A DNA stretch of 64,000 nt, taken from assembly GCF_028583425.1 (NCBI RefSeq), contig NC_072807.1:33485001-33549000 (forward strand). The letters run 5' to 3'. Both the position numbers and the translations under genes were made by a program. Positions 33,801-45,089 of this stretch are shown one piece after another. This DNA is from Eublepharis macularius. Taxonomy: Eukaryota > Chordata > Lepidosauria > Squamata > Eublepharidae. Under the pieces are notes generated by a model that did not search any database, was not told the DNA's origin, and saw only the letters and a program-made list of their open reading frames with translations. How positions within the stretch are numbered: position 1 is the first letter of the stretch; the number at the start of each line of letters is the position of its first letter.

Positions 33801-36800
33801 GCCTTTTTTAGGCGCTCCGCACACTTCTCTCTGCTCCCAGGAAGTTAAGAGAGCCCCTCAGATGGGGCTGGAAGACTCTATTCTGCTTGCTCTGTCATAA
33901 GTCGTGCAGCCTGATATTTGTCAGCGGCTAGAAAGCGGATGGTCTCACCCCAGTAAAAGGGACAAGAACCCTTCATCCGAGGGCTGCACGAAAGGAGAAC
34001 TAGAGCAAAATACTAAGGATGCAACTGTCATTGCTCAACTTGGCCATAAGAAAGCAAGGGCACGGACAGGGGTGCTTCCCCGCCGTGAAGGGATGCCCCA
34101 GACCCCCGAACGGAACCATCCACCGCCGCAATATGCAAATAAGTAGCAGATCGCCACAGGAGAAAACCCAAAAGTGCCAAATGACGACAGATGGCACGGC
34201 CGTTCTGAGCCACACTCACACATGTATGGATCAGCATGGACGCACGCCCTATTCGGCTTGACTAGGTTTCCTTCCCAAATTCACTCTGAGAAACACATCC
34301 ATCAGTCGCGAGGGAACCACCAAGAATAAGAGCAGCTAACATAACACAGATGTCACAGAGGTGCAAGAAAACTGAACTCTATAACTGTACTGAGGAGAAA
34401 GAGAGAGATTAGAGGTACTCACCCAAAGTTACTCAAAGCTGTGAAAAAGCTAGAAGTTGATTAAGGCCCTGACCAATCCTGAACTCGTTTTGGATGCTAC
34501 TCACCGAGGAGGTACTGCTACAAGACCTGGTCCTGCGTTTCCGGCAACGATGCTGGCGCTTCCGTGTCCGGTGACGCTCTCTGTCCCGAGTTCTCCGGCG
34601 ATGGCGTGAGCGATGGGAAGCGTAATAGTCCTCTCCAAAAGACGGGCTCTGTTCTTCAAATTTATAGACCTCGTTGTCTGCTCCATCTCGGTATCGTCTC
34701 TGATAGGGCATTCTGTCCTGGCTGAATTGAAAAGAGAAGCTAGATTATAAAATTCATGTGTGTCTATTGGGAAGGGGAGATGGACGCAAGGCTTGTACTG
34801 AATCAGACAGCTGGTCGATCAAGGTCAGTTTAATCTACTGTCACTGCTAGTGACTTTCCAAAGTATCATGCAAACATCATTCTTATATTCTGCTTCCTCA
34901 TCATTTTTAATTGGAGATGCTAAAGGGTTTAAACCAGGGACCTTCTGTGTGCAAAGCGGATGCTCGACCACTAGGCCATCACCCCACAGAAGCAACAGGC
35001 TACACTAGTTGAACATCGCAAGGGCAGTGCAGTATGTGAACCAGGGCTACCTACCCTTTCATTGCAGGGCAAGGCAAGAGACCGTTGAAGTAGCTAAAGC
35101 GGAAAGCTTCTGTGAGTTTTAATTCTGGGGAAAGGCAGCCCAGACTCCCAGAACCGGTATAGTGAGTATCTCAGACTGAATTGTGAACACACTGGCCCAA
35201 CTGCACACTCAGCACGCGCACACACATGCCTACATCCACCTATTACAACACCACAAGCAAAGCAAAAGGGACGAGACGTTGGAGGAAGGTTCCTTAGGCT
35301 GGAGGGCTTCAGAGCTTGCTGTATGGAACTGGTTGGTTGGTGTCTTTTGCCTCGTTTCTCTCACCCTTGTCTCTGCCAACAGCAGCTAGTTAGGCAGGGT
35401 CAGGAAGGCTACACCAAGTGCATGGCTAGTTGGTAGCAGCAGAACAGAATACTGCAAACCACCTCCCTCAGTTCTTTCTTGCTTAACACTTGATCCAGAC
35501 TGCTGGCTGTAGAAAAGAGGATAACCACGTGGGTAAGGAAAGAGAACTCGGCAGTATGTGCATGCATGCCTCTACATGGATCTGGGCAAGGGCAAAACGT
35601 TTCAACTCCTGAATCAAGGCTGTTCTACAACTGATAATTCATAACAGGTTTTCAAAGTATATGAAAGCCACAAGAGAATTGATAAATGGCCCGCTGATGT
35701 CGCTATTCAAAAGATAGCATTCGGGCCCTCGTGGGAGTGTGTATTTCATAAGAAACAAAGGCACAGGGGCTCATCCTTTTCACGTCCGTCATTTCTACAA
35801 TGTCTTTCAAGACGCAGAATGTTCCATGATCTCTCCATTCCTGCAACCCTGCAAAACAGCTACCGCCGTGTCAGCAGGGCTGCCGTCCGGCGCTGGATGC
35901 CTGCCAAGGTTCAGGGCAGGCCTGACGAGGGGGCCTCCTCCCTGCCATAGGCACTGAGCTGGACTGACCATTTTCCAAGGGAAGGAACATCGGGCGGCGG
36001 AAGAGAAAACGAGGCGCTAGAGAGTCCCGCTCGCCTGCCTTTTCCAAGCACGACACCCTTCCAGACCCAGAGGCACTGCAATGCTGAGCCTGTCTCCTGT
36101 TGCCTACAGGCAGGAGTTCTTGCGGGTGAGTGGGGCGCAGCAGCTCTTCTGTGCTCCTTTGCAAGTCACCTACACCAGTGGGGCTAAAAGGCGTGCAAGA
36201 AAGCCCTAATTTCCTCCCCGCACAAGGAGCTGTAAAGGGAGAGGCACATAAAAGGAAGGGCCCATGGCCCTGCCCATAAACTCTGTAACTGTGCCTCCTT
36301 GTAAGGCAAGATGCAGCAATCCCCCGTGGACCATGCGGCGATCTCTACGGCTAAACAAAGATCTGAACTGGGTTGTCTCAATTACATCACCCTGGACATT
36401 TTTTAAAAAGTAGTTTTAAATGGTGTGCTGCTTTTTTAAAATATCTAGGTCCAAAGCAGCAGCTCCTTTTGACGAGTTATATAAACAGAAAGCCAATTAA
36501 AGGATATGAAGAGGAACAGGGAAACTATTTTGCTTGCAACGGATAAAATTCATAAGACATTGCAGCTCTGCAAATCTGAATATGATTACACATTGTATGT
36601 TTCATAATTTGACTCTTAAGTTTAGTTAAATAAAGATAACTAGTAAAATAGAATGTATGATCAATAATACTGAAATACTAGTAAAAAGTCAACATGGTTA
36701 TTGTTAAGAAATATATTAGGGAATGACAAAATAGGGGAAATAAGAACTTTTTAAAAAATTTAGGATCAGTAGAAATAGGTTTAAATTCCCAATATTATTT

Positions 36801-39082
36801 TAGCACTCTTAAAAGTTACAATAATTAGCTGTATTAGAACTCAGCATTGTTATTGTTTAAGAAGGTAATGATAAGATGGAATAATGAATGTTTGGAATAA
36901 TTAGTGTTTTTATTTTTTTAAGATAAGTACAAATAGGTTTGAATTCTGCATATATTTATTTGAAAATATATACACTAGACAGTTTAACACCTTTAAAGTT
37001 TAACACCTTTAAAGTTTATGATTTTTGTACTATGTGTTTAAATAATCCTTGTAGCACACAGCTTTATATTTGGTTTTCTTGTCCCTTTCCTTTAATCTTC
37101 TTTTTTCTGTAGTCCTTTTTTGTTGTAATAAAATAAAATATATATTTTTTTAAAAAGCAGCAGTTCCTTCAAGAGACACAAGTGCCTTTCTAGAATTCCT
37201 CTCCTTAGCAGAGGCTACTGGATCAGGGGCACAAATATGCAGTTTCTCCCTATTAGCCAACTTCATTCAATTTCTTATTTTGCAAATGCCGCCCAGCCAT
37301 GACTTTTTATCACTGTTGACCTTCGAGCTCCCTTCTTCAGTTTCATCTATTCCTGTGCCAACCTGCTCCCTAGCCCACCAACCTGCCCAGTGAAATTCAA
37401 CGCCAACTTGCAATCCTTCCAGGTTGGTAACTTCTAAAACTGAGACAAGTCTGTCTCGCTCCTTAGCGTGGCAGTTTATTTTAGGAGGAAGTTTGCTGCC
37501 AGCATACATCTAATCAATTGCAGGCACACGCACACACACACACACACATCCCCTTACAGTAACACACTGCCACAGATTAAAAGTGTTTTGGCTCTTAAAC
37601 CTGCACATGCGCCATCTACCTTGATATATACTAAGCGTCACTTTCCAAAGGCAATCTAACTGGGCACAAAAAGTATTTCTCCTGCCGTCATTTCTGCAGA
37701 AGGTGAATTACCTCGATACCATACCTGACAAGCTCAACTCCGTACGAGAGCTTGGTTTTTAAGAGTTTATATTTCATCTTCCACGTTTTCTGTCTTGCAC
37801 TTCCTTCGACAGACTCAGGGCAGTGCACTTGGGAGAATCCACTTTCTTTTTCTTCACAAGCAACTCAGTTGGGACTGGTCACTCACAGCCACCCAGCAAA
37901 TTTCATGGCTGGGCAGGGACTTGAATTTGCTCCAGGCCAAACCATACATTCTATTAGACCACAGCAGCTTCTGAGAAGCCTTTATCCTCATGGCTGTGAA
38001 TGTAAAATTGATTCTGAAAGCACTCAGGGTCACCCCTCATATTAACACTTTGAAAAAGAAAACTTGCTTTCCTTTGGGCTTACAGGTTTCCCATAGATTA
38101 TCTACCCTTAATCTAAATGAGGGGTGGTGCTCAGACTGCTGGGGTGGGTGCTCAGGATTTGAGGCAGCGCCTCCCCCCACATGCAAAGGCTTCTGACCGC
38201 CAACAGAGTTGCTTTATACTGCTCACCCGACCTGAGGAGTTGCCCCCCTCAGGCCTTTAAAACAGTGGCCCATAACCAACAAGAATCAAACCTCACATTA
38301 AGGAACTGGCTGATGCCTGCCAGGCACAAATGTCCCCATAAATGAATGCTTGAGATCTGTGCGGTGCATGCATCGGTCATAGATCTATACGAAGCGGCCT
38401 CGCCTGGAGTGCTCTTTCTATGTCCTAAATTTGTTTTACTTATTACAAGCCTATATCTATCTCCTAGGTGGGTTCTCTCTCTGAGGTGTTCCTTTGTCCA
38501 CAGGCCTATTATTTTTCAGGGGCCACTTTGGGCCGCATGGCTAGATCAGTCATCAGTTACACAAGACCTTACCAGCCTTATGTTATCTAGGAGTCTAAGT
38601 TTGAAGAACAGGAAGTCTCCTAAGAGCCAGTTTGGTGTAGTGGTTAAGAGTGGCAGGACTCTCATCTGGAGAGCCGGGTTTGACGCCCCACTCCTCCGCT
38701 TGAAGCCAGCTGGGTGACCTTGGGTCAGTCACAGCTTCTAGGAGCTCTCTCAGCCCTACTCACCTCACAGGGTGTTTTGTTGTGGGGATAATAATGACAT
38801 ACTTTGTAAACCACTCTGAGTGGGTGTTAAGTCATCCTGAAGGGCGGTATATAAATCGAATGTTATTAAGAAGATGTATACAGCCTTCATATAAAGGCTT
38901 CCCCCTGCCCCAAGCAGAAGTCCAGCTCACCTTCTAGAACGTGACCTCCGTGAAAGGTCCCGGCGACTGGGATATCGCACCCTTCCTTCGTGATGCTCCC
39001 TGCTGCGAGACCGCCTTCTCTTCCATCTGTGGTTCGTGTAGGGCTCCTGCTCGGGGGAGCGGTAGCGCTTACAATGATGCAT
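24637..39082 (-). CDS. CLK3: CLK3, CDC2-like (LAMMER) kinase 3, complete coding region
   Basis: CLK3 is a nuclear dual-specificity kinase that phosphorylates Ser/Arg-rich splicing factors and so controls their release from speckles. Twelve coding exons on the - strand (39082-38931, 34721-34505, 32112-32019, 31744-31678, 29068-28952, 28393-28227, 27285-27191, 26891-26762, 26085-26003, 25579-25500, 25144-25054, 24822-24637) all have GT-AG ends and join in frame to 492 residues; human has 490. Seen in order: the start [11 protein letters not shown], an Arg/Ser-rich region, the glycine loop [13 protein letters not shown] lysine, the catalytic loop HTDLKPEN, the ADFG motif, [10 protein letters not shown] and the LAMMER-type [11 protein letters not shown]. 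The start is placed at the ATG that directly follows an acceptor, as in the human short form. All catalytic residues are kept. Identity is essentially certain. Confidence 0.97.
25054..25144 (-). CDS. CLK3: CLK3 exon, CMGC insert region
   Basis: Residues about 401-431. It encodes [20 protein letters not shown] and [10 protein letters not shown], closely matching the human [20 protein letters not shown]. The acceptor reads CCACCCAG and the donor GTGAGAAC. Confidence 0.95.
25500..25579 (-). CDS. CLK3: CLK3 exon with LAMMER motif
   Basis: Residues about 375-400. It encodes [20 protein letters not shown] followed by HMVRKTR. The CLK-family LAMMER signature appears in its CLK3 form, [11 protein letters not shown]. 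Confidence 0.96.
26003..26085 (-). CDS. CLK3: CLK3 exon, subdomain IX
   Basis: Residues about 347-374. It encodes [20 protein letters not shown] and RGFTLFQ, containing the invariant Asp of subdomain IX (DVWSIGC). Confidence 0.96.
26762..26891 (-). CDS. CLK3: CLK3 exon with DFG and activation segment
   Basis: Residues about 304-346. It encodes [40 protein letters not shown] and VIL. The human NEHKSCEEKSVKNTSIRV counterpart differs only at the exposed start. Confidence 0.96.
27191..27285 (-). CDS. CLK3: CLK3 exon with catalytic loop
   Basis: Residues about 271-303. It encodes [20 protein letters not shown] and [19 protein letters not shown] carries the catalytic Asp and Lys of the kinase. 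Confidence 0.96.
28000..28075 (+). repeat. snap-back repeat tail fragment
   Basis: It contains AAATAAATGTTTGTCTTTAA, GCTGCCACTGGACTTC and CAACAGAGTAACACAGCTAC, a diverged 3' half of the family, within a CLK3 intron. Confidence 0.55.
28227..28393 (-). CDS. CLK3: CLK3 exon, hinge and helix D/E
   Basis: Residues about 216-271. It encodes [40 protein letters not shown] and [10 protein letters not shown]. The hinge FELLG is kept. The codon split with the preceding exon reads His where human has Phe, a position that varies among CLK paralogues. Confidence 0.95.
28952..29068 (-). CDS. CLK3: CLK3 exon with VALK lysine and helix C
   Basis: Residues about 177-215. It encodes [20 protein letters not shown] and [22 protein letters not shown] holds the ATP-anchoring Lys and EINVLK the helix-C Glu. 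The acceptor CCCATGCAG is preceded by a long C run on the - strand. Confidence 0.95.
29990..31260 (+). repeat. Degenerate CR1-like LINE fragment with ORF1 esterase and ORF2 endonuclease traces
   Basis: On the + strand, about 30195-30240 encodes [14 protein letters not shown], the HVGTND block of the SGNH-type esterase in CR1/L3 ORF1. [16 protein letters not shown] follows at about 30400-30450, resembling the end of that domain. Further on, about 31045-31090 encodes [16 protein letters not shown], the GDFN block of the apurinic endonuclease of ORF2. Many stops and frame changes separate these islands, so this is an old inactive copy in antisense to CLK3. The reverse transcriptase is missing. 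Confidence 0.72.
31678..31744 (-). CDS. CLK3: CLK3 exon with glycine-rich loop
   Basis: Residues about 155-176. It encodes [28 protein letters not shown] is the ATP-binding glycine loop. The Tyr and Arg codons at its edges are split and complete correctly. Confidence 0.96.
32019..32112 (-). CDS. CLK3: CLK3 regulatory 94-bp exon
   Basis: Residues about 124-154. It encodes [20 protein letters not shown] and [11 protein letters not shown], just before the kinase domain. Its length is not a multiple of three, so skipping it would shift the frame and remove the kinase. In CLK1-4 the equivalent exon is the one skipped or retained in autoregulation, giving a truncated inactive form. Confidence 0.94.
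34505..34721 (-). CDS. CLK3: CLK3 Arg/Ser-rich exon
   Basis: Residues about 51-123. It encodes [40 protein letters not shown], then [19 protein letters not shown]. This is the RS-like segment that directs the kinase to speckles and binds SR proteins. It is more diverged from human than the kinase domain, as expected. Confidence 0.94.
34780..34990 (-). repeat. tRNA-derived SINE, antisense
   Basis: Read on the - strand, it starts GGGGTGATGGCCTAGTGGTC with an A-box-like TGGCCTAGTGG, then GGTCCCTGGTTTAAACCC as the B box. It ends with the SINE tail ACTGACCTTGATCGACCAG and CTGATTCAGTACAAGCC. Confidence 0.72.
36453..37169 (+). mobile_element. 5'-truncated LINE insertion (L1-like 3' end) with target-site duplication
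   Basis: Matching 16-base sequences, AAAGCAGCAGCTCCTT (36453-36468) and AAAGCAGCAGTTCCTT (37154-37169), flank a 685-base AT-rich insert that ends in AATAAAATAAAATATATATT and an A-rich tail. Duplications of this length, a truncated 5' end and a polyadenylation signal next to the tail are the marks of L1-type retrotransposition. No coding part remains. Inside, a 16-base unit around GTTTAACACCTTTAAA is repeated in tandem near 36985. The assignment to L1 rather than another poly-A LINE is inferred. Confidence 0.7.
37800..37990 (-). repeat. Possible old SINE (MIR/CORE-like), antisense
   Basis: CACCCAGCAAATTTCATGGC followed by GGGACTTGAATTTGCTCCAG and CCATACATTCTATTAGACCA resembles a reversed CORE-SINE with its tRNA-like B box. 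The match is weak. Confidence 0.35.
38624..38868 (+). repeat. Sauria-type SINE, near full length
   Basis: It has the head GAGCCAGTTTGGTGTAGTGG, B-box region GAGCCGGGTTTGACGCCCC, body AAGCCAGCTGGGTGACCTTG and tail CACTCTGAGTGGGTGTTAAG, then GGCGGTATATAAATCGAATG. It ends in a short TTATTA tail. It matches the copies at 46327 (reverse) and 48411. Confidence 0.88.
38931..39082 (-). CDS. CLK3: CLK3 first coding exon
   Basis: Residues 1-50. The ATG follows the acceptor CACCCCTAG directly. It encodes [20 protein letters not shown], then [20 protein letters not shown] and RDLSRRSRS. It matches the human N-terminus [20 protein letters not shown]. Confidence 0.95.
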
Positions 39083-39935
39083 CTAGGGGTGCAAAGGAGG
39101 CACTTGTGAAAACGCCAGAACAACACTGTCAGTGAAACAAGGCGATCCTAAAGAAGCGCTCCCACAATCTTGCCCAACACTGGATGCCTACCTTTAATAC
39201 ACACCACATGAGTATTACCGTACTTATATTTTAAATCTATGCTGCAGTGTCAAGTGCGCTAGGAAATTCAGTCCTAAAGAATATTCACAACTCAGTGCCA
39301 GTAAAAGGGCCTTTGTGACATAAGCACTGTGTCATTCAAGTTAAAGGCATAGTGCCAGTTTCTAACCACCTTTTTACAAGACAGATCACCCAAGTGCTAC
39401 TAACATTCATAGCAAAAGACGAGCCCTTTCAAACTCTACTGGATGACCAGGGTTAAAGGTTTCATTTCTTGCCACTAATCTTATTTTAGCAGCTGTGCCG
39501 ATGCGAAGCAGTTTCAGGACTGCAGGTGAGATCTGAGTTCGCTCCTGCTGCCGATCCAAAGGAAACACTTGTCGGAAAGGCCAGTGTAGCAACCAATGTA
39601 AATGCGAGGAAGAATACAGCGGGATAAAGACACAAAGCTGCAAACTTAAAAGAGGAAGCTTCGCAGCCTCAGCAGAGCCTCAACTCAAGTAAGCATACAC
39701 AGAACTGGGCTGCACCTGTTCTCAAAGGACTAGGAACTCAGAGGAGTTTATCAACAAAACAAAGAACAGACTGCCCTGTACTCAGCATCCCGGTTCGGTG
39801 TGCCCATGGCATATACCCACCTTTTATTTCAATGTGACCTTTCAGAGCATTCAGACCGGATATTAAATGCCAAAGAGAAATCTCCACTACCTGAGAACTA
39901 TTATACCATCTCCAAAGAACAATTCTCTCTCTGTT

Positions 39936-40023
39936 TTCATCTGACGAAGAGCGCTGTGGCTCTTGAAAGCTTATGCTACAATAAAGTTGGTTAGTCTTAA
40001 AGGTGCTACTGGACTCTTTGCTA
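39936..40023 (+). repeat. snap-back repeat half-copy
   Basis: It contains ATCTGACGAAGAGCGCTGTG, AAAGCTTATGCTACAATAAA and AAGGTGCTACTGGACTC, the right half only. Confidence 0.75.
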
Positions 40024-40364
40024 TTTTGGTTTGCAGTAAAACTAAGGAACTAATTTTAATCAGCACATTTACACACACACACGCCATACTGCAGAGGTGG
40101 TTAAGCTGGTTATTCTCCTTTAACGGAAACTCATCTGGACATACAAAGCAGTAACATCTTTATCCCAGGAAGTGACATTATTTCCGGGAGAACGGGGAAT
40201 ACAGTGATCTGCCTCTCCCAACTTCTGGAACTATTTCGGAAATTCCTCTGATAGGAATATGGATTCATAATGACAATCTCCCTGACCTAAAATAAAATCA
40301 AGTGGATTAAAATAATTTCCTTTCAACCATCTTCTTGCATGGATGCCTGCCATAGCCATTTCAG

Positions 40365-40640
40365 ATGCAACCGTTTGTAGCCTACCACTCAGTTCAGCAA
40401 AGCTGGAAACCTTCCCTCAGCTTACAGAGACGCCCCCCCCCCCTTAAGTGGTTCTTTCCGCAACAAGACGATCCACTTAAGTTGGAGGAAACCTTCCAAC
40501 TACTGAGTGGAATGACAGGATGCGGGCTGTTGACTTACAACTCTGCAGAACGCGGGCACAGTTACACAATCTTCTTACACTGTCCGTTCTCTGCTTATGC
40601 TATAACTTCGAACAAACTTCATTCTTATGGTTAAAGTAAC
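40365..40640 (+). repeat. Possible LINE ORF2 C-terminal remnant
   Basis: An open stretch encodes YTIFLHCPFSAYA preceded by a Cys- and Arg-containing segment. This resembles the Cys/His-rich tail (…HFLLHCPFY…) at the end of CR1/L2-type ORF2. It is short, and alternative explanations are possible. Confidence 0.35.
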
Positions 40641-43600
40641 TTCTATGGTTTGATGAGATCTTTGATGCACTAAGAGCTGTCTAGAAGCAAATGTTAACTG
40701 TAGCTGCATATAAAGATTTATTTATAACCTGGAACGCGGAATAATTAGTTTATTTTAAAAGGGATGATACTTTAAGTCTGTAATTTAGGTGTGGGACGGG
40801 GCAGGATTTTCCACACTGTTTTCATGACATCCCTATGAAACAGCTAGAAAAACTTCCTAAGCCACCATTAAAGAGATGCCTTAATTGGTACATATGGTGG
40901 AAAATTCTTTCCCATGAAAAGGCAAGGACGTGTTTAGTCACAAACCGTGGCTCCTTTTGTAGCTGGAGCTGCTAAAAGCAAATTGATTCGGAAAATTAGG
41001 ATCCCTCCAAATATATAACAGTGTGGCCTTTCCAATTTGTGTGCATTTAGCAGCCCAAGGGCAGATACTGTTGGCTGAAAACGGCCAACTCTAATATGAT
41101 TTGGTAAAACCTGAAATGCCCTTGAGACATCCATAGAATAATACTGTATTCCCTTTCTCCAGCTGCCCAATTGACTCTTTTTGTTAATTAGTCACAGTTA
41201 ACCTTTAAATACGTCACAGCAGCCCAAGTTGTTCTTATGTTGACACAACGCACACATTTGTCATAGTTGCAGTTGGGAGGTGTTTGTATGTTTTAAAATA
41301 AGATAGATTTCAAAATATCACACTTCTCCAGGCAAATACATTTTGTGAGTTAACATTTAAAAACACTGTTCTGAATGCATTCCTATGCCTTTTATAGTAT
41401 TTTGTTTTCGCTACAGAGGTACAGTGACTATACAAAAAGATATCAGGGCCCCTAATCACCATATTAAGCATAATGCACTCCAAAGGAGGCCTGGGTCAAA
41501 GGGATCCCAGAAACAAAGAGGCATTAAAAGTATATCTGTCAATTAACACTGCAACAGAAATATTAAAATGCTTATTTTAAAGTGAAAGGGAAAAGTCATA
41601 AACGGCCAACACCGTCTGGCAAGTCCTGGCAAGTAAATTATATCATTTAAATTATTGACAAGTTATGTTCACAGCAAATTCCTTTGATCCTGTTTTCTAC
41701 GAGGTGTTCATAAATAACCACCTCCATTTTCGCAACATTCTCTTAGAAGCCCGACACTCCTACAGACCCCAAAAGAAAGGTGTGCATAAACATCTCCTTA
41801 TTTCAACTCCTATGTCACCATAAAACATCTATTGTGTTAGTAAGCAAACATTTGCTATGCCTTGCCTCTGCTCTTCGTCTAGCTCAAAACTCCCTAAAGG
41901 TGTAACTAGCAAGCCAATCCCAAAAGACTAAGACTAGCTGGTTTATGTTAACAACTATATATAGTCAAGTATTTTGGGAAAGAGAAATTTCGTCCCCTAA
42001 TATCTGAATGAACAATTATGAGCAATAGTTACCACTCATTCACTTTAACTAGTGTCCAAAGGAGTCCTTGTGACATCCTCAAATTAAAAAACAAGATGAC
42101 CCACGCCGGCATCAGTCTTCCTGCCTTTCAGGTTTCCATCACCATCCCATTTTTAATCAGATTTTTTAAAAAAATCCTTAACACTTTTTTTAAAGCAAAC
42201 GTAAAATTTAAAAGGGATGAAATACTCAAAAGCAAGTATATTATCTGAAAGAGAAACTTCTCTAACGAAATCTGATTCTTGTAGCTGTGAGAATCCCGAT
42301 CTGGAATTCAATCTCCATCCTCCATTTTAGATAGCAAGACGGGAGGGAAGGAAAGCTTTGGGTGGAGAGCCATGTCTGTATCTCACAGCAGGCCGTTTTC
42401 GCTCCATCCCCACACCCCATTCGAACTGGCCCACTGGTAAAACCAGTTGCTAGAAAGGAATGTAGAGCCTGGGACAGCCTGGCCCTAATTTTTCTTTGGC
42501 TTGTAAACACAGGTCTCCTGCCCCGCTTCCAGTTTCTAAATTGCCATGATTCATGATTGACAAGTACAGAAGTAGAGCCCGACTAAAGTATATAAGTTCC
42601 ATTTACCTAAATGGCAGCACAAAACCAGTTCCCTCTGACAACACAGCCATCCACAGTCCACAACACAATCGTCCTTTGTAAATGACCAGCTTAATTGCAT
42701 CCGCTTCGAGCACCTATTAATCCAATTCTCCTCTACGCGGAGGAGAACCTGAAGTTAAGCTCGTACTGGAAACTGGAGGGAAGCATGTGTGTGTATAAAG
42801 ACTCAGATAATTTCTGGTCTAGCATTTAGGCATTTGGCCACCTCTGTTAAAATCCAAAGTAATCCAGATCCACTCTAAGGACCTACTAAGATTCTGCCAA
42901 GCGGTCATCTTTGTAGATTGTATCATGGTATTCAGGTTTAGTGCCTCTGAACGTGGAGGTTCCCTTAGCCGCTGACTGACCTCTCCTCCGTGAATCTATT
43001 TGATTTTTTAGAAGTCAATTAAACTAATAATCCTCTACTTATCTGACAGGCCTATTTCAGAGATTATCCAGTTTAAAGGACATATAGCCACATCTGAAAT
43101 CCACATCAACAAAACAACACAGCCCATTAAAGGGGATTCAGACGTCATTCTCTCCCGTCTCATCTCTCATATTCCAATTTTACTGAAGATTAATCGATTT
43201 GTGACATGCCAAAACACACACACACAGGCCCAGTGAGACACAACACCCAGGCAGTTCTCATCATCATTGCACAATTTCCAAAGATTTGAAACATGCAATT
43301 AACAGGAGATTGGGACCCAAGCTGATTAAAAAATGCTTTAAATTGCAATAACTGGGTCTTGTAATAAAGAGAGGGTTTTTAAAAAGCAATTCATAGCAGA
43401 ACTCACATTTTTCAAGCTTAGTTCTCAGTTAGATGAACCTGACTGGGCTGTTCTATTTCCGATGAAAGACAGAATAAGGAATTAATGAAAACCAGAAAAC
43501 CAACATTTTGGAGAGAACAGTCTTTCCCTTTAACATGCTAGCTTTCCATACGGAGGTAATATAGTTTACAGAGAAGCAAACACAGTCCAACTGCAAACAT

Positions 43601-44340
43601 TTTATCCCAAATCCCACTATATGCATGCATAAGAGTGTATGTGATCATACAATTAAGCAAGCCCCTACTTGCAAACTGAAAACGGCACCACTCCATGCAT
43701 TTTCTACCCTATCAAAGGGAAAAAGTACTGTCATCCACACAGAACCCCCTACCCAGCTAAAACCAGCTTTCCTTCATAACATACTAGTTTTCTGTGTGGA
43801 AAGATCTTTCCCTCCTCCTGGCAGAAAAGAACATCCAATCACACAATCCCTGCTTATATTTTGCTCTATTCTGCTGCAGTCTGCTTCATGTGTTATGTAA
43901 TCCTTGAAACACCTACCAATATTTTTTTAAAAAGCCGTTATGAATGCAGCTCCCAACTCCAACCCCTGCATGGTATAGCACAAACACAGACCTCGGCCTG
44001 CGCAAACAGCATGCATCTGTCTCCTTCAGAATCAGGCCATCCTACCCAGTACTGCCTACTTGGTCTAACCACTGTACTGGCAAAACAACTTGTCACTCCC
44101 CCATCCCCATCCTCCAACACAAACTGCAGTAATCTTGCACCATTTAAACACTGAACAAGCTTATATATTTCATATTATTTAAAACTATATATCATGGCTC
44201 ATGGTGTTTACTGGATAAAAGGCTAAAATAAAAAAAAACCACAATATTTTATTAGATGGTGTTTGGAATTTGCAATGGACAAACACAGCTACCTAAACTA
44301 TTAATGTTCATGGTCATTTTGCACACGAAGCAAGAACACT

Positions 44341-44535
44341 ATTGGTGTAGTGGTTAGAGCATCCAACTAGGCTCTGGGAGATCCAGGTTCGAATCCTCCA
44401 CTAAGCCTTGAAAATTTAACCTTGGGCTCTCAGGCTAATCTCTTCACAGGGATGTTGTGAGGATGAAATGGAGGAGAGGGGGAAGATCTAAGTAGGTTTG
44501 GGGGCACACTGGGGAAAGAGGCAAAGTAGAAACAA
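44341..44535 (+). repeat. Sauria-type SINE
   Basis: It has ATTGGTGTAGTGGTTAGAGC, GGGAGATCCAGGTTCGAATC, CTCAGGCTAATCTCTTCACA and GTTGTGAGGATGAAATGGAG. Its very start is truncated. Confidence 0.82.
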
Positions 44536-44653
44536 AGCAAGTAAACAAGCAGAAGCAAACCCAAACTGGCCATCTCCCCAGGTCACCCTGTTTCTCCTCC
44601 TCCTCCCCATCTGCACGAGAGAAACGCCATGCCCTTTGGGGGCCCGACACAAT

Positions 44654-45068
44654 CTAGGGTTGCCAGCTCTGGGGTGAGAAATTCCTGGAGACCTGGGAGG
44701 TGGAGCCTAAGGAGGGCAGAGTTTGAGGAGTGGAGAGATCCCAGGAGGAATATGAGAGTCCAAGAGCAGCCGCAATCAGAGGGCATTGCAGCAGTCCAAT
44801 TAAGGTTGCCAGATCCGGGTTGGGAAATTCCTGGAGATTTGGGAAGTAGAGCCTGGGGAAGTCAGGGTTTGGGGAGGGACCTCAGCCGGGTATAATGCCG
44901 TAGTGTCCACCCTCCAAAGCAGCCATTTTCTCCAGAGGAGCTGATCTCTGTGGCCTGGAGATCAGCTGCAACTCCAGGATAGGTCTAGGCGTCACCATGA
45001 GGACGGCAACCTCAAAACCAGCAGTAATTCCAGGATACCTCCAGGCCCTACCTAGAGGTTGGCAACGA
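44654..45068. repeat. GGTTGCCA/TTGGCAAC-ended repeat, double copy
   Basis: Two starts of the same family lie in series: GGGTTGCCAGCTCTGGGG at about 44654 and AGGTTGCCAGATCCGGGTTG at about 44803. Only the second runs through to the end, AGAGGTTGGCAACG. Its interior has GAAATTCCTGGAGATTTGGG, GGTATAATGCC and CAGCCATTTTCTCCAGAGG. The short inverted ends suggest a non-autonomous DNA element, but the superfamily is not clear. Other copies lie at 46790-46872 (reversed, partial) and 59228-59433. Confidence 0.6.
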
Positions 45069-45089
45069 ACCCCCACCCATACACCCTAC

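Noticed and set aside
36000-36165. Open frame of 97 codons on the - strand near 35871-36164
   Set aside because: No splice sites join it to CLK3, no family is recognisable, and it is absent from the CLK3 protein model.
38624-38720. tRNA-like A and B boxes suggesting a tRNA gene
   Set aside because: The box spacing and the following body and tail are those of Sauria SINEs, and the acceptor stem does not pair.
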